Below, one piece after another: positions 1 to 12,136 of a DNA stretch of 64,000 nt. The DNA is taken from positions 40,858,001 to 40,922,000 of the forward strand of contig JBITNC010000001.1 of the NCBI GenBank assembly GCA_050084985.1. The letters run 5' to 3'. This DNA is from Nageia nagi (taxonomy: Eukaryota; Pinophyta). Position 1 is the stretch's first letter. Every line of letters starts with the position of its first letter. The notes beneath the pieces are model-generated. The model did no database searches. It saw nothing but the letters and a program-made list of their open reading frames with translations, and was not told the DNA's origin. The translations under genes were made by a program, and so were the position numbers.

Positions 1-93
1 TCTTGAGTTATGTTGATGTTAGTATGAGCTTTCATGTGATCTTGGTTGTTTAGGAATTAAGTGTTAGTGTTAGTATTAGTGTTAGTTTCTTCA
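1..93 (+). repeat. 3' end of the 5' LTR of element A
   Basis: The last bases, TTTCTTCA at 86-93, match the end of the element B LTR and are followed within a few bases by a primer binding site. Only the LTR end is inside the window. Confidence 0.8.
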
Positions 94-96
94 ATT

Positions 97-108
97 TGGT
101 ATCAGAGC
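97..108 (+). other. Primer binding site of element A (initiator Met tRNA)
   Basis: TGGTATCAGAGC lies three bases after the LTR end. This is the standard plant Copia primer site, complementary to the 3' end of initiator methionine tRNA, and it starts minus-strand DNA synthesis. Confidence 0.9.
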
Positions 109-604
109 TTGGTGTGGAAGCTCTTCTTCAACATCTTGGAGGTTCTTCATCCTTCATCCTTCTTCATCATCTTTTGAGGTTTACTTTTCTTGTTTAAGGT
201 AAACACAAGAGAAGGTATAAATTCCTTCCTCCTTGATTAATTTATTTTTGGATTATTTCATAGTGATACTAACATATTTTTTGAAGATGTGTTAATTCTT
301 TTTTTTAATTATGCTTAAAATGATGCAATTTTTTTATTGCTTAGCATATTGCTAATTTATTAAAAAAAGGAGGGTTAGTATAAAAAATTACAATTTATTT
401 CAAATAATATTTTTTTTGAGAAATAATGTTTTTTACTAGCTCAAAATAAAAAGGGAGAATAATGTATTTTACAATGTTATAGAGTATTTTTATTTATATC
501 CAAACCATTAACCCATTCTTTTTTTATATAGAAGTCTTATTTTTTAATACAATATATTTCAAAATAGATTATATTAAGAAAACGGGGGAAGGTTGCATTA
601 CAAA

Positions 605-643
605 TATATATATATATATATATATAATATATATATATATATA
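605..643. repeat. TA dinucleotide microsatellite
   Basis: Nearly pure (TA)n of about 39 bp with one phase slip. A TA microsatellite also sits in the equivalent leader position of element B (15034-15070). Confidence 0.95.
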
Positions 644-1786
644 ATTATTTCTTTCAAAATTGAAAAGGAGTTTTTTCAAATTTTTATTTCCCTTTCTTTT
701 CAAAAAATAGGGGGCTGTACATTTAAAAAAAAATATCTAGGAGAGGTGGTGAAGTGTTTGACCAAACCCTATTCTTTCCTAATAGTGGCCTAATGGAAAC
801 CATGTTCACTCCTCCCAAGTGGCCTCTACCTCACTCAGTCGCTTGTCCTCCTCCATCGATGCATGTGTCCACCACAGGCACATGTTTAGTTAGGAGGCTG
901 GTTGCAGCCTGGTGAGATAGTGGGAGGATACATGCTTAGATCCCTCTTTATGTAATCCCTTCCCTCCTTGGGTCAAAATGCACCACCAGCTCTGATGTGG
1001 ATCCCTCTCTATCTTGCCCTTTCTAGGTTGCACCCTTAATGGTAATTAAGTAAGTACATGATAAGGGGGAATCGAGACTCTTCTCACCTCACCTCGCCTA
1101 GCCTCTCCTCGACTTAGACCACCTCCTTTTTAGCCTCTCTACAAGTCATTTTTTTTGTTCCCCTCTTTGTTGTCCTTTTATCCCTATTAGGCCCTCGTGG
1201 CCTCTCTAATCACATTAACTTTTTTAAAAATTTATTTCCTTTTGGTTACTTATATGAAACCTCTCTTTTTGCAAGTTTTTTTAAGATTAATTGCATCCCA
1301 TTTTTTTGAGGAAGTGAAAACCTCTATTTATTTTTTTAGTATTAATTTTTGCATGGAGTGCATTTCATGAAGTATAAGTTATTTTTATTGCACTTTAAGG
1401 ATTATTCAATTTTTTTGTAAGAAGTGTTAATGCTTTTTTGAATAGTACTCTCATTCATTTTAGAGGTTATTTTTTTCTTTAAAATTGCATTCAATGGAAA
1501 ACATATTTTTTTAAAACATTATCTTTACCATTGAACTTACAAGATATTTTTTAGGCATTATGGAGGAATATTTATGCCAATGCCTTAATTTAATTGTAAT
1601 TTTTTACTTACTTTCGTAAAAATATAATTTTTTTACTACTTATTACAATTAAGATACTAGTGCAAAATTCTTAGCATTTTTTTTCTTAAGTAAATTTATT
1701 TTCTAAGGTAACCTAATATTGCTATTTTTTTTAGTATCTTTTGAATGGAAAGCATCTTTCTTAAGACCTTCTAAGTTAAAAAAAAA

Positions 1787-1822
1787 GGGGGGGTAGGGGG
1801 GGAGGGGGAGGGGGAGGGGGGG
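1787..1822 (+). repeat. G-run block in the leader of element A
   Basis: Runs of five to seven G separated by single A or TA, preceded by a poly-A run. Four or more G-runs this close fit the usual G-quadruplex pattern. No counterpart of this length was noticed in element B. Confidence 0.85.
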
Positions 1823-2499
1823 AATTTAATGAATATTTTTTACTTAATTTTTTTACCTTCATAAATACTTAGGTATTTTTTAGGAAAACTAGCATACTAC
1901 TTTTATATTTAGCGATCATGTTGCTTTAAGATCAATTTTAAGTAAAAGAGGGGGAAATATTAAATTTCTTACTTAAAAGGTCTAGATCCTTTATACTTAG
2001 AATCTCTTATGCTTAAATGATGTATGTTTAGTACTTAAATGTTTAAGTTAATGATACATGTTTAAAACTTAATTTTTTTAAAAGTTAAATAATGCATGCT
2101 TATTACTAAAAATCTTAAATTTATAATGCAATCTACTCCCCTATGCAAGAATAGACTTGTGCAAAACTAGGATTGATGTAATAATGTCCTTTAGAGGTTG
2201 GTAAACAAAACCCATTGGAACTTAAGTTTCAAATTTTTGAATGGATGATGCTTGTTTACTTCATGTTTTATATTTTGATTTATTTATTTATGCAAATAAA
2301 AATGCAAACATTTAAATGAGCAACCCCCTAAAATAAACACATCTACACCTACATTTTGCAACATGACTTGTTTGGGGAGCCATGAGGTGAGGATAGGTGG
2401 ATTGAAGCCTTTATGTTTGATGATCCAAATGGTGAAAAGTTTGTACTCAATTACCTCTAAGTCCTTTATTGGTCTAGACATAACTCTAATAGGTGGACA

Positions 2500-3620
2500 G
2501 GCATGTGTGTAGTGATACCACATGTTCACATGTCCATTTAGAGATTATTCTAATAACCTAGGAGGATAACTTGAAACCTAATCAAGATTAATAATTTGGT
2601 CGATCCAATATACATCATAACCTTGGAAAATAGTAGGTACTTCTTCTTATGAGAGTATAATACTGATCAAGGTGAAATGATTAAGGATTGGTAATACTTG
2701 GTCTCCTCTTATATGGGCATCCAAGTGAAGGCCTAATTTTTTAGATAAGAAAATAAGCCTCAATAATGTCACTCTACATCTATGGTTCTTAAGATGAGAA
2801 ATGTATTTAGGTACATGGATTATTATTTGAGTTGTAAAATATTTGCACTTGTGAATCAAATATACATGTTTGCACGTGTGATACCACATATTTGCACATT
2901 TATTTAGAGATTATTCTGATAACCTAGAAGGATAACTTGAAACCTGATCAAGATTAATAATTTGGTCGATCCAATATACATCATAACCTTGAAAAATAGT
3001 AGGTACTTCTCCTTATGAGAGTATAATACTGACCAAGGCAAACTAGTTGAGGATTGGTAATACTTGGGCTCCTTTTATGTGGGCATCCAAGTGAAAGCCT
3101 AATTTTTTAGATAAAAAAATAAGCCTCAATAATGTCACTCTACATCTATAGTTCTTAAGATGAGAAATGTATTTGGGTACATAGATTATTATTTGAGTTG
3201 TAAAATATTTGCACTTATGAATAAATATACATATTTGCACATGTGATACCACATATGTGTAGTGATACCACATGTTCACATGTCTATTTAGAGATTATCC
3301 TGATAACCTAGGAGGATAACTTGAAACCTAGTTAAGATTAATAATTTGGTCGATCTAATATACATCATAACCTTGAAAAATAGTAGGTACTTCTCCTTGT
3401 GAGAGTATAATACTAACCAAGGTGAATTGGTTGAGGATTGGTAATACTTGGGCTCCTCTTATGTGGGCATCCAAGTGAAGGCCTAATTTTTTAGATGAGA
3501 AAATAAGCCTCAATAATGTCACTCTACATCTACGATTCTTGAGATGAGAAATGTATTTGGGTACATGGATTATTATTTGAGTTGTGAAACATTTGCACTT
3601 ATGAATCAAATCAAGCATTT
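2500..3620 (+). repeat. Three tandem copies of a 366-384 bp leader unit
   Basis: The string TTTAGAGATTAT recurs at 2537, 2903 and 3287, and whole units around it align with a few percent mismatch. Element B holds a single related unit at about 17660-17960, so the unit was amplified in A after the two copies diverged. Small antisense open frames in each unit are by-products of the repetition. Confidence 0.9.
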
Positions 3621-3684
3621 CTTAGTTAATTAAATGTAACATGTAATGTTATTTATTAAACCATATGTTTATTACTTTTTTATA

Positions 3685-4539
3685 TTCATGACAGTTCCAA
3701 CTTTGGTATTTAAGAACCTTGGTTGAGAGTTGAATTACAGGCAAGGAAGCACCTCCTACAAATGAAAAGGCACTAGAGGCTTAAAACATAAGAATGACTT
3801 GGTAACCTCCATGATCTTCTATGCAATTTCAAATGATATGCTCTTGATGATTTCCTCTTCAATCTTAGTAAATAAAGCGTAGGATAAGCTTAAGCAAATC
3901 TACCTTGGTTCAAATTTTTCAAGAAGGTTTACCATTCTCCAAAAGTTACTTCAATCTCATCAAGGGGAAGATGAAAATATGGCTATCCATTTAAAAAAAA
4001 TCATTGATCTAAGGACCCAAGTTGTTGCTTACAGATGCAATTGGATTAACAATGAGTTCATGGTCTTTATCATTCTCCAAAGCTTTTCTTAAAAGTTTGG
4101 TAACTTTATGATGGTTATAGAAATAAGGCTTGATGATGAAGAAGAAGTCTTCTCCTTTGAGAACCTTTCTAGGCTTCTTTTGAAGCATGAGGAAACCCTT
4201 AACAAAAAGGTGTTGATTTCTTCTCCTAAAGATAATAATATTGCTCTAGGAGTAATCAAAACTCTTTTCAAGAAGAAGTTAAAACATCATAATAAATCTT
4301 ATCTTTCTTCCTTCAAAAGGTTTGAAAAAAAAGGCAATGGTAGCAATAGCAGCAAGAACAGTGGTGACAATAGCACTAACAAGAACAATGGCAACAATAA
4401 CCACTTCAAGCAAAGAGATAGAAAAGGTAAAGCAAAAAATTCATATCCTAAGAAAACTTTGGATGATAATTATAACTATTGTGGCATCCAAGGTCACAAA
4501 GAAGTTGATTGCTACAAAAATAAAAGAGAAAAAGAATAA
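3685..4539 (+). pseudogene. gag remnant, element A (Copia)
   Basis: The capsid/nucleocapsid gene. After stop codons and a frame change near 4090, an open stretch from 4108 to 4539 gives the C-terminal half: an acidic segment, an Asn/Ser/Gly-rich linker and a zinc knuckle with spacing CX2-GHX4C (CGIQGHKEVDC) in which the first cysteine has become tyrosine. The N-terminal part begins near 3685 with a degraded form of the usual 'SNFxxWE' start of Copia gag. Element B keeps only the first codons of this gene, so A is the only copy here showing the rest of the family's gag. Confidence 0.8.
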
Positions 4540-4635
4540 AGGTAATAGATATGTAAAGAACTTCAAAGGAAAGAAGAATATTCAAGTTGGTTTTGCTATG
4601 ACACTCTACTCCATGTCTCACACTTTTTCATTTGA

Positions 4636-4960
4636 TTAGATTATTGACTTTAGTTGCATTAATCACCTATGCTTTGAAAAGGATAAATTTGAGAACTTTC
4701 ATAAGTATAGAAAAGATACAATAGTGATAGGTGATAACTCTACCCTTGAATTCTAAAGAATTAGGAGTGTGTTGATTAATAGGAAGGTTCTTGATAATAT
4801 GCTCTATGTTCCTAAGCTTAGAATAAACTTTCTCTCTGTGATCCAAGTTACTAGAAAAAAGGTACTTATTTGAGTTCAACTCTCAATCTTGGTGCATTAA
4901 GAAAGAACTTATCACGATGGTTAAAAGGTCAATAAAAGATTATATCTACATTGTGGATCA
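4636..4960 (+). pseudogene. Retroviral-type aspartic protease remnant, element A
   Basis: The frame reads IIDFSCINH where Copia proteases have the active site IVDSGCTNH, followed by the conserved segment around VIGDNS and a VLDN-YVPKLR strand. The catalytic DSG triplet is DFS, and an in-frame stop follows the GDNS segment, so the enzyme is dead. The alignment to the B protease (18220-18438) is codon for codon over most of its length. Confidence 0.8.
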
Positions 4961-4979
4961 AGTTCCAACAAAGATGTGT

Positions 4980-5930
4980 ATTACTACAAATATGTGTTCT
5001 AAAGGTAATATTTGGCACTAACATTTAGATAACTTTAACCATAAGAGTATTCAAGTCATGAAAGAACAAGAACTTGTGGAAGGTTTGCCTTCAATTTCTC
5101 CTTCAATTAGTCTATGTGAGAAGTGCATTCTTGGCAAGATACATAGATAAAAGTTTGAAAAAGATAAGGCAACAAGAGCATATCAACCTCTTCAACTTAT
5201 GCATTCAAATTTGATGGGTCTATTTCAGATTAAGTCGCTTAGAGGAGCATCTTACTTCTTAACCTTTATTGATGACTTTAGTAGGATGACCTTTAGCTAT
5301 CTACTTAAGCACAAGGATCAAACCTTTGAGAGTTTTAAGATTTTTAATACCTTAGTTAAAAATCAAACTAACCTTAAAATTAAGATGTTGAGATTAGATA
5401 ATGGGGGGGAATATAACGGTAATGATTTTAATGACTATTATGCTAAGTATAAAATCAAGAGATAGTTTATGATTCCTTACACCCCTCAGTAGAATGGTGT
5501 TACTGAAAGGAAAAATAGAATAATTATAGAAATGAATAGATGCATGTTGGGTAATCTTCTTAGTTTCTTATGGGGTGAAGGAATAAGCACTTCTATTTAC
5601 ATCTTGAATAGGTATCCCATAAAATTTGTTCAAAGTAAAACTCCTTTTGAAGCATGGTCAAGAAAAAAACCTAACATTTCACACCTTAGAGTATTTGGTT
5701 GTGAAGCATTCTCCTACATTATTTATGAGAAAAGGAATAAGTTAGATAAAAGAGTTGAAAAATGCATATTTATCAATTATAACAATCAACATATAGGCTA
5801 CAAGCTCTACTCTCCATCCTATAAAGCCATGTTTGTTTCAAGGGATCTAAAGTTTAATGAACTTCCTGAAGAATTTGCTTCTAATGAGGATGTTGATAAT
5901 CCAAATGACTCTTCAGTTGCACCTAGATAA
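4980..5930 (+). pseudogene. Integrase remnant, element A
   Basis: A degraded GAG-pre-integrase zinc segment (5000-5160) leads into the catalytic core from 5199. Seen: FIDDFSRMTF, RLDNGGEY (second catalytic Asp), and NGVTERKNR (catalytic Glu). The first catalytic Asp, normally in HSD, is Asn (HSN near 5205). Two amber codons replace Gln (about 5463 and 5490). The C-terminal part (PFEAW, HLRVFGCEAF, EKCIFINY) is open to 5928. The domain order and motifs are clear; loss of activity follows from the mutated Asp and the stops. Confidence 0.85.
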
Positions 5931-5994
5931 TTAGATATTGATGTAGATAACTCACCTTATGAATAAAATTCTCTAATATAAAGGGTAACAAGGA

Positions 5995-7500
5995 GCATGA
6001 CCTTAAAAAAATCTTTATTTACCAAGATTGATAATAAACATGAGCCCTCAACCTTCAAACAAGCTTCTAAGCATAAGTGCTAGATGGAAGCCATGAAAGT
6101 GGAGTATGAGGCGCTTATAAAAAATAAAATATGGGATTTGGTTTCTTATCTCAATGAGAATAATGTAATTAGAAATAAGTGGATCTTTAAGGTCAAATTC
6201 AATTCTATTAGGTATATTAAGAAATACAAGGTAAGGTTAGTAGCTAAAGGTTTTGCTTAGAAATATGATATATATTATGAGGAAACCTTTGCTCTCATGG
6301 CAAATATGCCTATTGTAAGAATTATATTTGCTCTTTCTACAGCTCAAAGATGGAAAGTTTTTCAACCTGACATCAAGAATGCATTTTTTAATGGTGACTT
6401 AGGTGTGGAAATATTTATGAATCAACCATAAGGGTTTATTATGGAAGGCAAAGAGTCCTTTGTATGCAAGCTAAAGAAGTCATTATATGAACTTAAGCAA
6501 GAACCTAGAGCCTGGTATAAAAATATTTCAAGGTATTTTGTAGATATTAGTTTCTTCAAGTGTTTTTCTAACTCTAATTTATATGTGCTCAATCAGGGAA
6601 AAGATGTGGTCTTGATTCTTCTTTATGTGGATGATCTTCTGATAATTGAGAATAATAAAGAAATAATTCAAGAGTGCATATCCAAACTTAAGGCAACATT
6701 TGAAATAATTGATCTTGGTCTCTTGCACTACTATCTTAGAATGCAAGCATATCAATACAAGGATTGTACTTATCTTAATCAATCTAAATATGTATCAAAC
6801 ATCTTGTAGAAGTTTAGAATGGAGGAATGTAGATATGTTATGATCCTAATCCCTCTTGGAATTAATATTTTTTTGAGCTTCAACTCTCAGTTAGCTAATG
6901 CTATAGCTTACAGGTAATTAATTGGTAGTCTTTTGTATTTGACTATATCCAGGCCAGATATTACCTTTATGATGAATCTAATAGCATGATTCATACAAAA
7001 ATCTTATGTTGAGCACCTCAATGTTATTAAGCAAATTTTGAGGTATGTTATAGGGACTAAGGATCTTACTCTCAAGTATTCTAAGTTTCCCTCATTTATT
7101 CTCTTTAGATTCTTAGATTCTGACTATGGGGGAGATAGAGATGATAGAAAATCAACCTCTACATTTGTGTTTAGCATTGGTTCAGGTGCTATCTCTTGGG
7201 TTTCTAAGAAGTAGCCCACTTTTTTTTTTCCACCATAGAAGCTAAATACTATGCCATGTCTATTATAACCCAAGAAGCTATTTGACTAAGGCATATTTTG
7301 AAAAAAAATTAGATATGAGTAAGCTAGCTCATCTTTGATTTCTTTAGATAATCAATCAATTATTTCTTTGGCTAAGAATCCTATGTTCCATCAAAGAACA
7401 AAACATGTGAAAATCCATACCCAATTTATTAGGGAGAGGGTTCGTGATGGCATCATACACCTAGAGAATTGTCCATCCACCATAAACTTCATTGATTTAT
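5995..7500 (+). pseudogene. Reverse transcriptase-RNase H remnant, element A
   Basis: The Copia RT starts near 5995 ('LKKSLFTKID') and shows degraded versions of the fingers and palm. The open part 6441-6809 has the SLYELKQEPRAWY segment and an intact YVDD at the polymerase centre, then GLLHYYLRMQ. RNase H follows (SDYGGDRDDRKSTS, then LDNQSI, TKHVKIHTQFI). Stops occur about every 100 codons. The gene ends abruptly at 7502 in the segment 'FIDL', where B continues for the tail of RNase H; this is the junction with element C. Confidence 0.85.
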
Positions 7501-8599
7501 GTTGATGGAAATTGAGTAATATATACACTCTTGGATAATTCAACCAAAGTATATCATGAATAGGCTAACATAGTAAATTGATCTCTAGAGTAGACCGGTT
7601 CCTTATCCATTAGGTGCAAATGAAAAGAGAAAATAACAAGAAAGAAACAAAAGAGAATAGAGTGTGAGGAATAAAACAAAAGGGATAGAGAGCAAGAGTA
7701 AAGCAAAAGGGGCAGATCACTAGTTCAACATAGGCTTTCATATAACATGAAACCTTGGCAAAAATTTAGTGTAGTAGCCATGGTGTAAGCTTTCATTCTC
7801 TAAATTATTCTTTATCTCAACTCTTCCATATAAGTAGACATAGTTATACCAACAACTTGTTGTTATCATTCATGAAATATCTATTACTTGCCACAATATA
7901 ACCAAATTAAGAATAATAACACTAAGTGTTAAATAGAAAGGTCAAGATGGCATTATATAACTGATAGAATAAAAGGTCTTCAAAAGCAAATACAAGGGGC
8001 AATACTAAGGATTCTGACATCTTTTTTCTATCTTTGACTAAATTTATGCTAGGATAGAGTAGTATAGAATGATTGAAACAAAATAGTTACAAAATGGCCC
8101 AAAGATTCTAGCCTTCTTTTAACAAACAACTAACTATCCCTGCCACATGGCATTTTATTTCTAAAAATTGAAAGGCCTAAAACTATAGCTGCCTCTAAAT
8201 TATGATGGGCATGCTTCCCGAGTGCTATTTTAACTTGTATTAAAATTATGAAAGATTCTATGATTGACTATGGTGATTCTAGAGTTTCTTCATCTTCCAG
8301 TGGTTATTTTGAAGCCTTCTTGATCTTTGACACATGTTTTGGAGTTCTTTGGTGAAGTTTTTCTTGGATAGAGATTCCTTTTATTACATCTAACATCATT
8401 GGTTTTCAAACCATCTAATTTGAAACTTCTTTTTATTTTTATTGACATCACTTCCTTTTTGCACCTTTGTAAGGTGAAGTAAATAACTCTAGGAGATTTT
8501 CATCTAAATCATGATGTCATCCTTCTTTGAACCCATTCTTGTAGCCAAAATGGGCTTCACTTTACTTTGTTGATGTTACATTCTTTGATGCTCTAGAAT

Positions 8600-9045
8600 T
8601 AACTAACTTAGTTATCGTAGAACATTCTAACACTACTTGCTAACATCACTACTCCTAGGGTTCAATTTTAGATAAGCCTTTATTCTGCTAACATCACTTC
8701 CTTTTATGTCTTGGAACATTTAGTCACCATGCAACCTTTAGTATTACCTACTAACATCACTACTCCTAGGGTTTGGTTTTATATGAGCCTCTATTCTACT
8801 AACATCACTTTCTTTTATGTCCCAAAACACTTAGCCATCATAGAACTTTTAGTATTACCTACTGACATCACTATTGCTAGGGTCCAATTTTAGATGAGCC
8901 TCTATTCTGCTAACATCACTTTCTTTTATATTATGAAACACTTAGCCATCATGGAACTTTTAGTATTACCTGCTAATATCACTACTCCTAGGGTTTGATT
9001 TTAAAAGAGCCTTTGTTATACTGACATCACTTCATTTTATGTCAT
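8600..9045. repeat. 111-bp tandem array in the terminal repeat of C (3' copy)
   Basis: The string ACTCCTAGGG or a close variant recurs at 8651, 8762, 8873 and 8984, exactly 111 bp apart. Units contain CTAACATCACTTCCTTTTA segments. The same array, same period, is in the other terminal repeat (28110-28550). Confidence 0.92.
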
Positions 9046-9754
9046 AGAAATTGCTATAATTAGAGCATTTAATCATCAAAATTGTTCAAAGGCTTACTAA
9101 AGCATTTTGGCAACATCTATGGGAAATTTTCACTTTTCATATAAGACATTTTGAACCTAGCATAAAACTTTGGAAATGGAGAGGGATCAAGCTTCAATTC
9201 TATAATTTTAGGAACTATTGAATCTTTCTCCAATTCACATGTGCTTTAGATAGCAGTGCTTCCACATCATTAGCCTACTTACTAATTTTTTGAATATTTT
9301 CTAAGAATTCTAATTCTAGGATTGGTGAGTCATCAATCCATCATAGTTCTAGGACTTCCAATGTGGATAATTTTTTTAGCTCTATCTTCAAAGTCTCTTT
9401 TCATTACACTTGATTTAACACACTATTTTTGATCTCTTGATAGACCCATTTTCCCTGTACTAGGTAATTGATTGCTACCATGAGTTCAACTCAATCCCCA
9501 ATATTTAGGGCCTATAAACCTTCATTGGAAATTTCATTCAATTTCTTGTTAGTCTTCTTAGCTTCCTCTAATATGGGATAAAGGATACTCTCACTCCTAC
9601 TAACATCTACTTCAAGCATTTTTTGTTCCAACAAATAAGTTTCCACATGGTCCCTGAGATGAATTAGGTCCTTGATTTCTTGGGACCTCTGTTCTCAAAA
9701 TTTTGCCTTTACATTCAACAATAAATCCTTATCAATTTTGTACTTGCTCATGCT

Positions 9755-12120
9755 CTATTGTAATTGAGTTATATTGGCACTTAGATTGTCAATGATTAAA
9801 TCTTTTGATGCAACTTCTGCTATCCTTGTAGCTATTTCTACATCTTTTTTAATAATAATGGCATCCTTTTTGTTCATGCTATTAATAGTAGGAGCTAAAG
9901 CTAAACTTGATCTCAAAATAGCTATATCATTATCGACAACTTTCAGCTTGATACTTTGTGTAACCAATTGCTTCTTTATCACTTCATGAGTTTTTGAAGC
10001 TTGTTATACTTGGTTTCCAACTTAGTCAACTCTGATATATTCAAGTCTATAGGAGTTTGCAACAGCTCATTCTTGTTGCTTTAGGGAATGCTTCTCATGT
10101 CTATTTTCACCTAGGTGTTTATGGAAGTTAAATCACTCTGCCCTTCTTAGAGATCCTAGGCTATAGCCATCTCTAGCACTTTATTTTTTGAATCTATAGA
10201 AGTCCATAGCCTTACTAGATTATGTGATGCTAGGATTTTCTTCAGTTATCTTTGCATTCATTCTTCTTATTTATTCTTCATTTGTTGGTATTGTTGCATA
10301 ATACTATTAATAGACACTTGCTACCCAAAAATAGTGATGAATGAAGAATTGGCACCCAAATCCTAAGAGAGGGAGACCAAAACTTATTTTGTTGTTGTTG
10401 TAAGACTAGCCTAGTTGGAACCTAGGCCATTGATACTGATGGGATTTACTGGGAATGGTGGTGTTGATGATGGTGGGGGTGATGATGGTATAGTGATGAT
10501 GTCAATGAGAGGAGTAATAGGGGAAATCAATGTGGAATGAGTAGGATTATGGCATTGGAAAGGTAGAGATAACATCAAAATTAGTTGTGTGATGGGTGTT
10601 AGAGAGGTTTTCAAAACTATAGAAAGGGGGGCTTGAGTAGAAATGGGTGAGATGACTTGGACAAAAACTAGTATGATAGGGTTTATAGAAAAGGTATTTG
10701 AAAGAGAAGTAGGAGGAGAAAAAGAAAGTGTACCTATTGGAGTGGGTGTCTTCCTCTTCTTTTTTGGTGAAAGGGGGCCTTTTGAGCTTTCCTCTTTGTT
10801 GTATACACTTCTCACCATTTTGGTATCTCATGTATAGCTTGGAAGGTAGCCTCTCTAACCTCTTCTTTGGCTTGCTCTACTTAGCTAATCCTTTGGGCTT
10901 CTGGTTGATCTTATTCTTTTTCTTTATCATCACTTTTAGGATACTCTTCAATAGGGTCATCTGAAGGGTATTCCATCTTCCACATATCTTTGAACACATC
11001 ATTGAGGTCAAACTTAAGGGGAGTGAATTTTTTCCCTAATTCAATTTAGTATTGGTTAAATGCAATAATTTTCTCTTCACTCCACTTAAGCCTTCTCAAC
11101 ATAGCCAAAGATTTTTGGGAATTGAATCTATCCTTGGATTAAAAGCTACCTTATTTTCATAAAAACTCATCCATAATGGTAGTATATCTTTAGCAATCAA
11201 ATACATAGGCATCAATTTATTCTTCTCTCCTAGATTTCTCCATTGGTTTAGCTTCTATTTGAAGTTAGGAGAATTGGGTTGATTTTTCAACCTTTTACCA
11301 AACATGTCTTCAAGATTGTATAATCTATATTGATTGATCCTTTTCAACTTCAACCTGAGTAGCTTCTCCTTCATTTTATCACCTTATCCTCTACTTTGAA
11401 GTACCAAGTCATGCACTTTGTGAGGTAGAGCATAAACCAATCTCTTCTTAGCTGCAGCTCCATATTTTGCATCTACATAGTCTATTTTCTTTCCATACTC
11501 CATACAAAAGATCCACTTAGTGACATATATAGGCAATAAAAAAGGGGCACTAATAAAACCATAAATTCTAATGAATGTTCCCTCTTCAAAAAATAACCAA
11601 TCTCTAATCTCACCATGAGGCATCCAAAAATACAATTTTGATGCTTCTGACAGCCTTGGAATTTCAAGAGCAAACAAACTCATGGCTGAAACTAAGAAAT
11701 TTTCCACAAAACCATAGTAATTGATCAATGACCTTACTTACTCAATCCATTTATCTATATACCTAAGGGACCCATCTCCTTCATGCTTAATTAAAGTCAA
11801 TTTTTTGAATAATCTAGAATTTTGATGGATTAACAAACAAATAATATACGATGCATATGCAAAGTGAAACCCTTGATCAATTTCTTCTAATTGTTTTGAA
11901 ATCTTATTTGAAATAGCAACAACCCAATCATAAATGGTGTGAGTATTTAGATGAGAGATTTGGTAGGTTATTGCAAGCTTTGCCAACAAAATATATTTAT
12001 TTGACCTTTCCCCAGTTGCTATTAACAACATAGATAATAACAATTGCAAATGCAAGGAGAAACTAGATAACAACACTTCAAAATTTGAAACTTCTAAAAA
12101 TTTATAGCACCATACACATT
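9755..12120 (-). pseudogene. Unrecognised long reading frame inside the C terminal repeat, copy 1
   Basis: I do not recognise this protein. Three parts can be seen on the - strand. First, a globular part in two open pieces (12076-11738 and 11728-11384) with the segments SKLYFWMPHGE, APFLLPIYVTKWIF and YGAAAKKRLVYALPHK. Second, a basic PKKKRK stretch then a Pro/Ser/Thr-rich linker (10818-10411). Third, a Lys/Glu/Ile/Leu-rich coiled-coil-like part (9982-9755 and beyond). Stops and frame changes separate them. The same three parts recur, in order and with substitutions, in the other repeat at 31627-29500. It is in the sense orientation of C. Frame 1 seems to continue upstream of 12120 (toward 12380). 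It could be an accessory ORF or a captured plant gene. Confidence 0.55.
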
Positions 12121-12136
12121 TCTATTTAACCAAGAT

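Larger units (their letters stand above)
109..3684 (+). other. Long untranslated leader of element A
   Basis: No coding frame was recognised between the primer site and gag. The stretch is AT-rich with short poly-T runs and holds a TA microsatellite (605-643), a G-run block (1787-1822) and three copies of a roughly 370-bp unit (2500-3620). Parts (the segment after the primer site, the TA microsatellite, the 370-bp unit) recur in the leader of B, so the long leader is a family trait. Confidence 0.75.
1..7502 (+). mobile_element. Copia LTR retrotransposon A, decayed and truncated
   Basis: The order is LTR end, primer binding site, long leader, gag, protease, integrase, RT, RNase H, all on the + strand, which is the Ty1/Copia order. 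Protein and leader sequence match element B (14283-22552) throughout, so A and B are one family. A is much older: every domain carries stops or frameshifts. The left LTR is cut by the window edge. The right end stops inside RNase H at 7502, where the terminal repeat of Gypsy element C begins; B continues past this point with a normal Copia tail, so A was probably broken by the insertion of C. No 3' LTR of A was found in the window. Confidence 0.9.
7503..12136 (-). repeat. 3' terminal repeat (putative giant LTR) of element C
   Basis: Bases 7503-11875 align co-linearly with 27054-31627. The low edge is sharp: at 7503 it abuts broken Copia A, and at 27054 it abuts the C leader. The upper edge is not defined because the other copy is truncated; 12136 is a guess where the reading frame in this repeat becomes hard to follow. 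At over 4.3 kb it is far longer than typical plant LTRs but within the range known for Ogre/Tat elements. It includes a 111-bp tandem array and a long decayed reading frame. No primer site was recognised next to the copy at 27054. Confidence 0.7.

Noticed and set aside
593-793. 66-codon + strand frame over the TA microsatellite
   Set aside because: Low-complexity Tyr/Ile translation of TA repeats; no domain.
8711-8893. Small + strand frames in the 111-bp arrays
   Set aside because: Produced by the tandem units; antisense to the element and without similarity to known proteins.
8600-9045. Regularly spaced repeats as a possible CRISPR array
   Set aside because: Units are contiguous 111-bp repeats without unique spacers, in plant nuclear DNA.
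10411-10818. Pro-rich frame as an independent small gene
   Set aside because: Recurs at 30148-30549 as the linker of the longer frame in the C terminal repeat, so it is treated as part of that frame.
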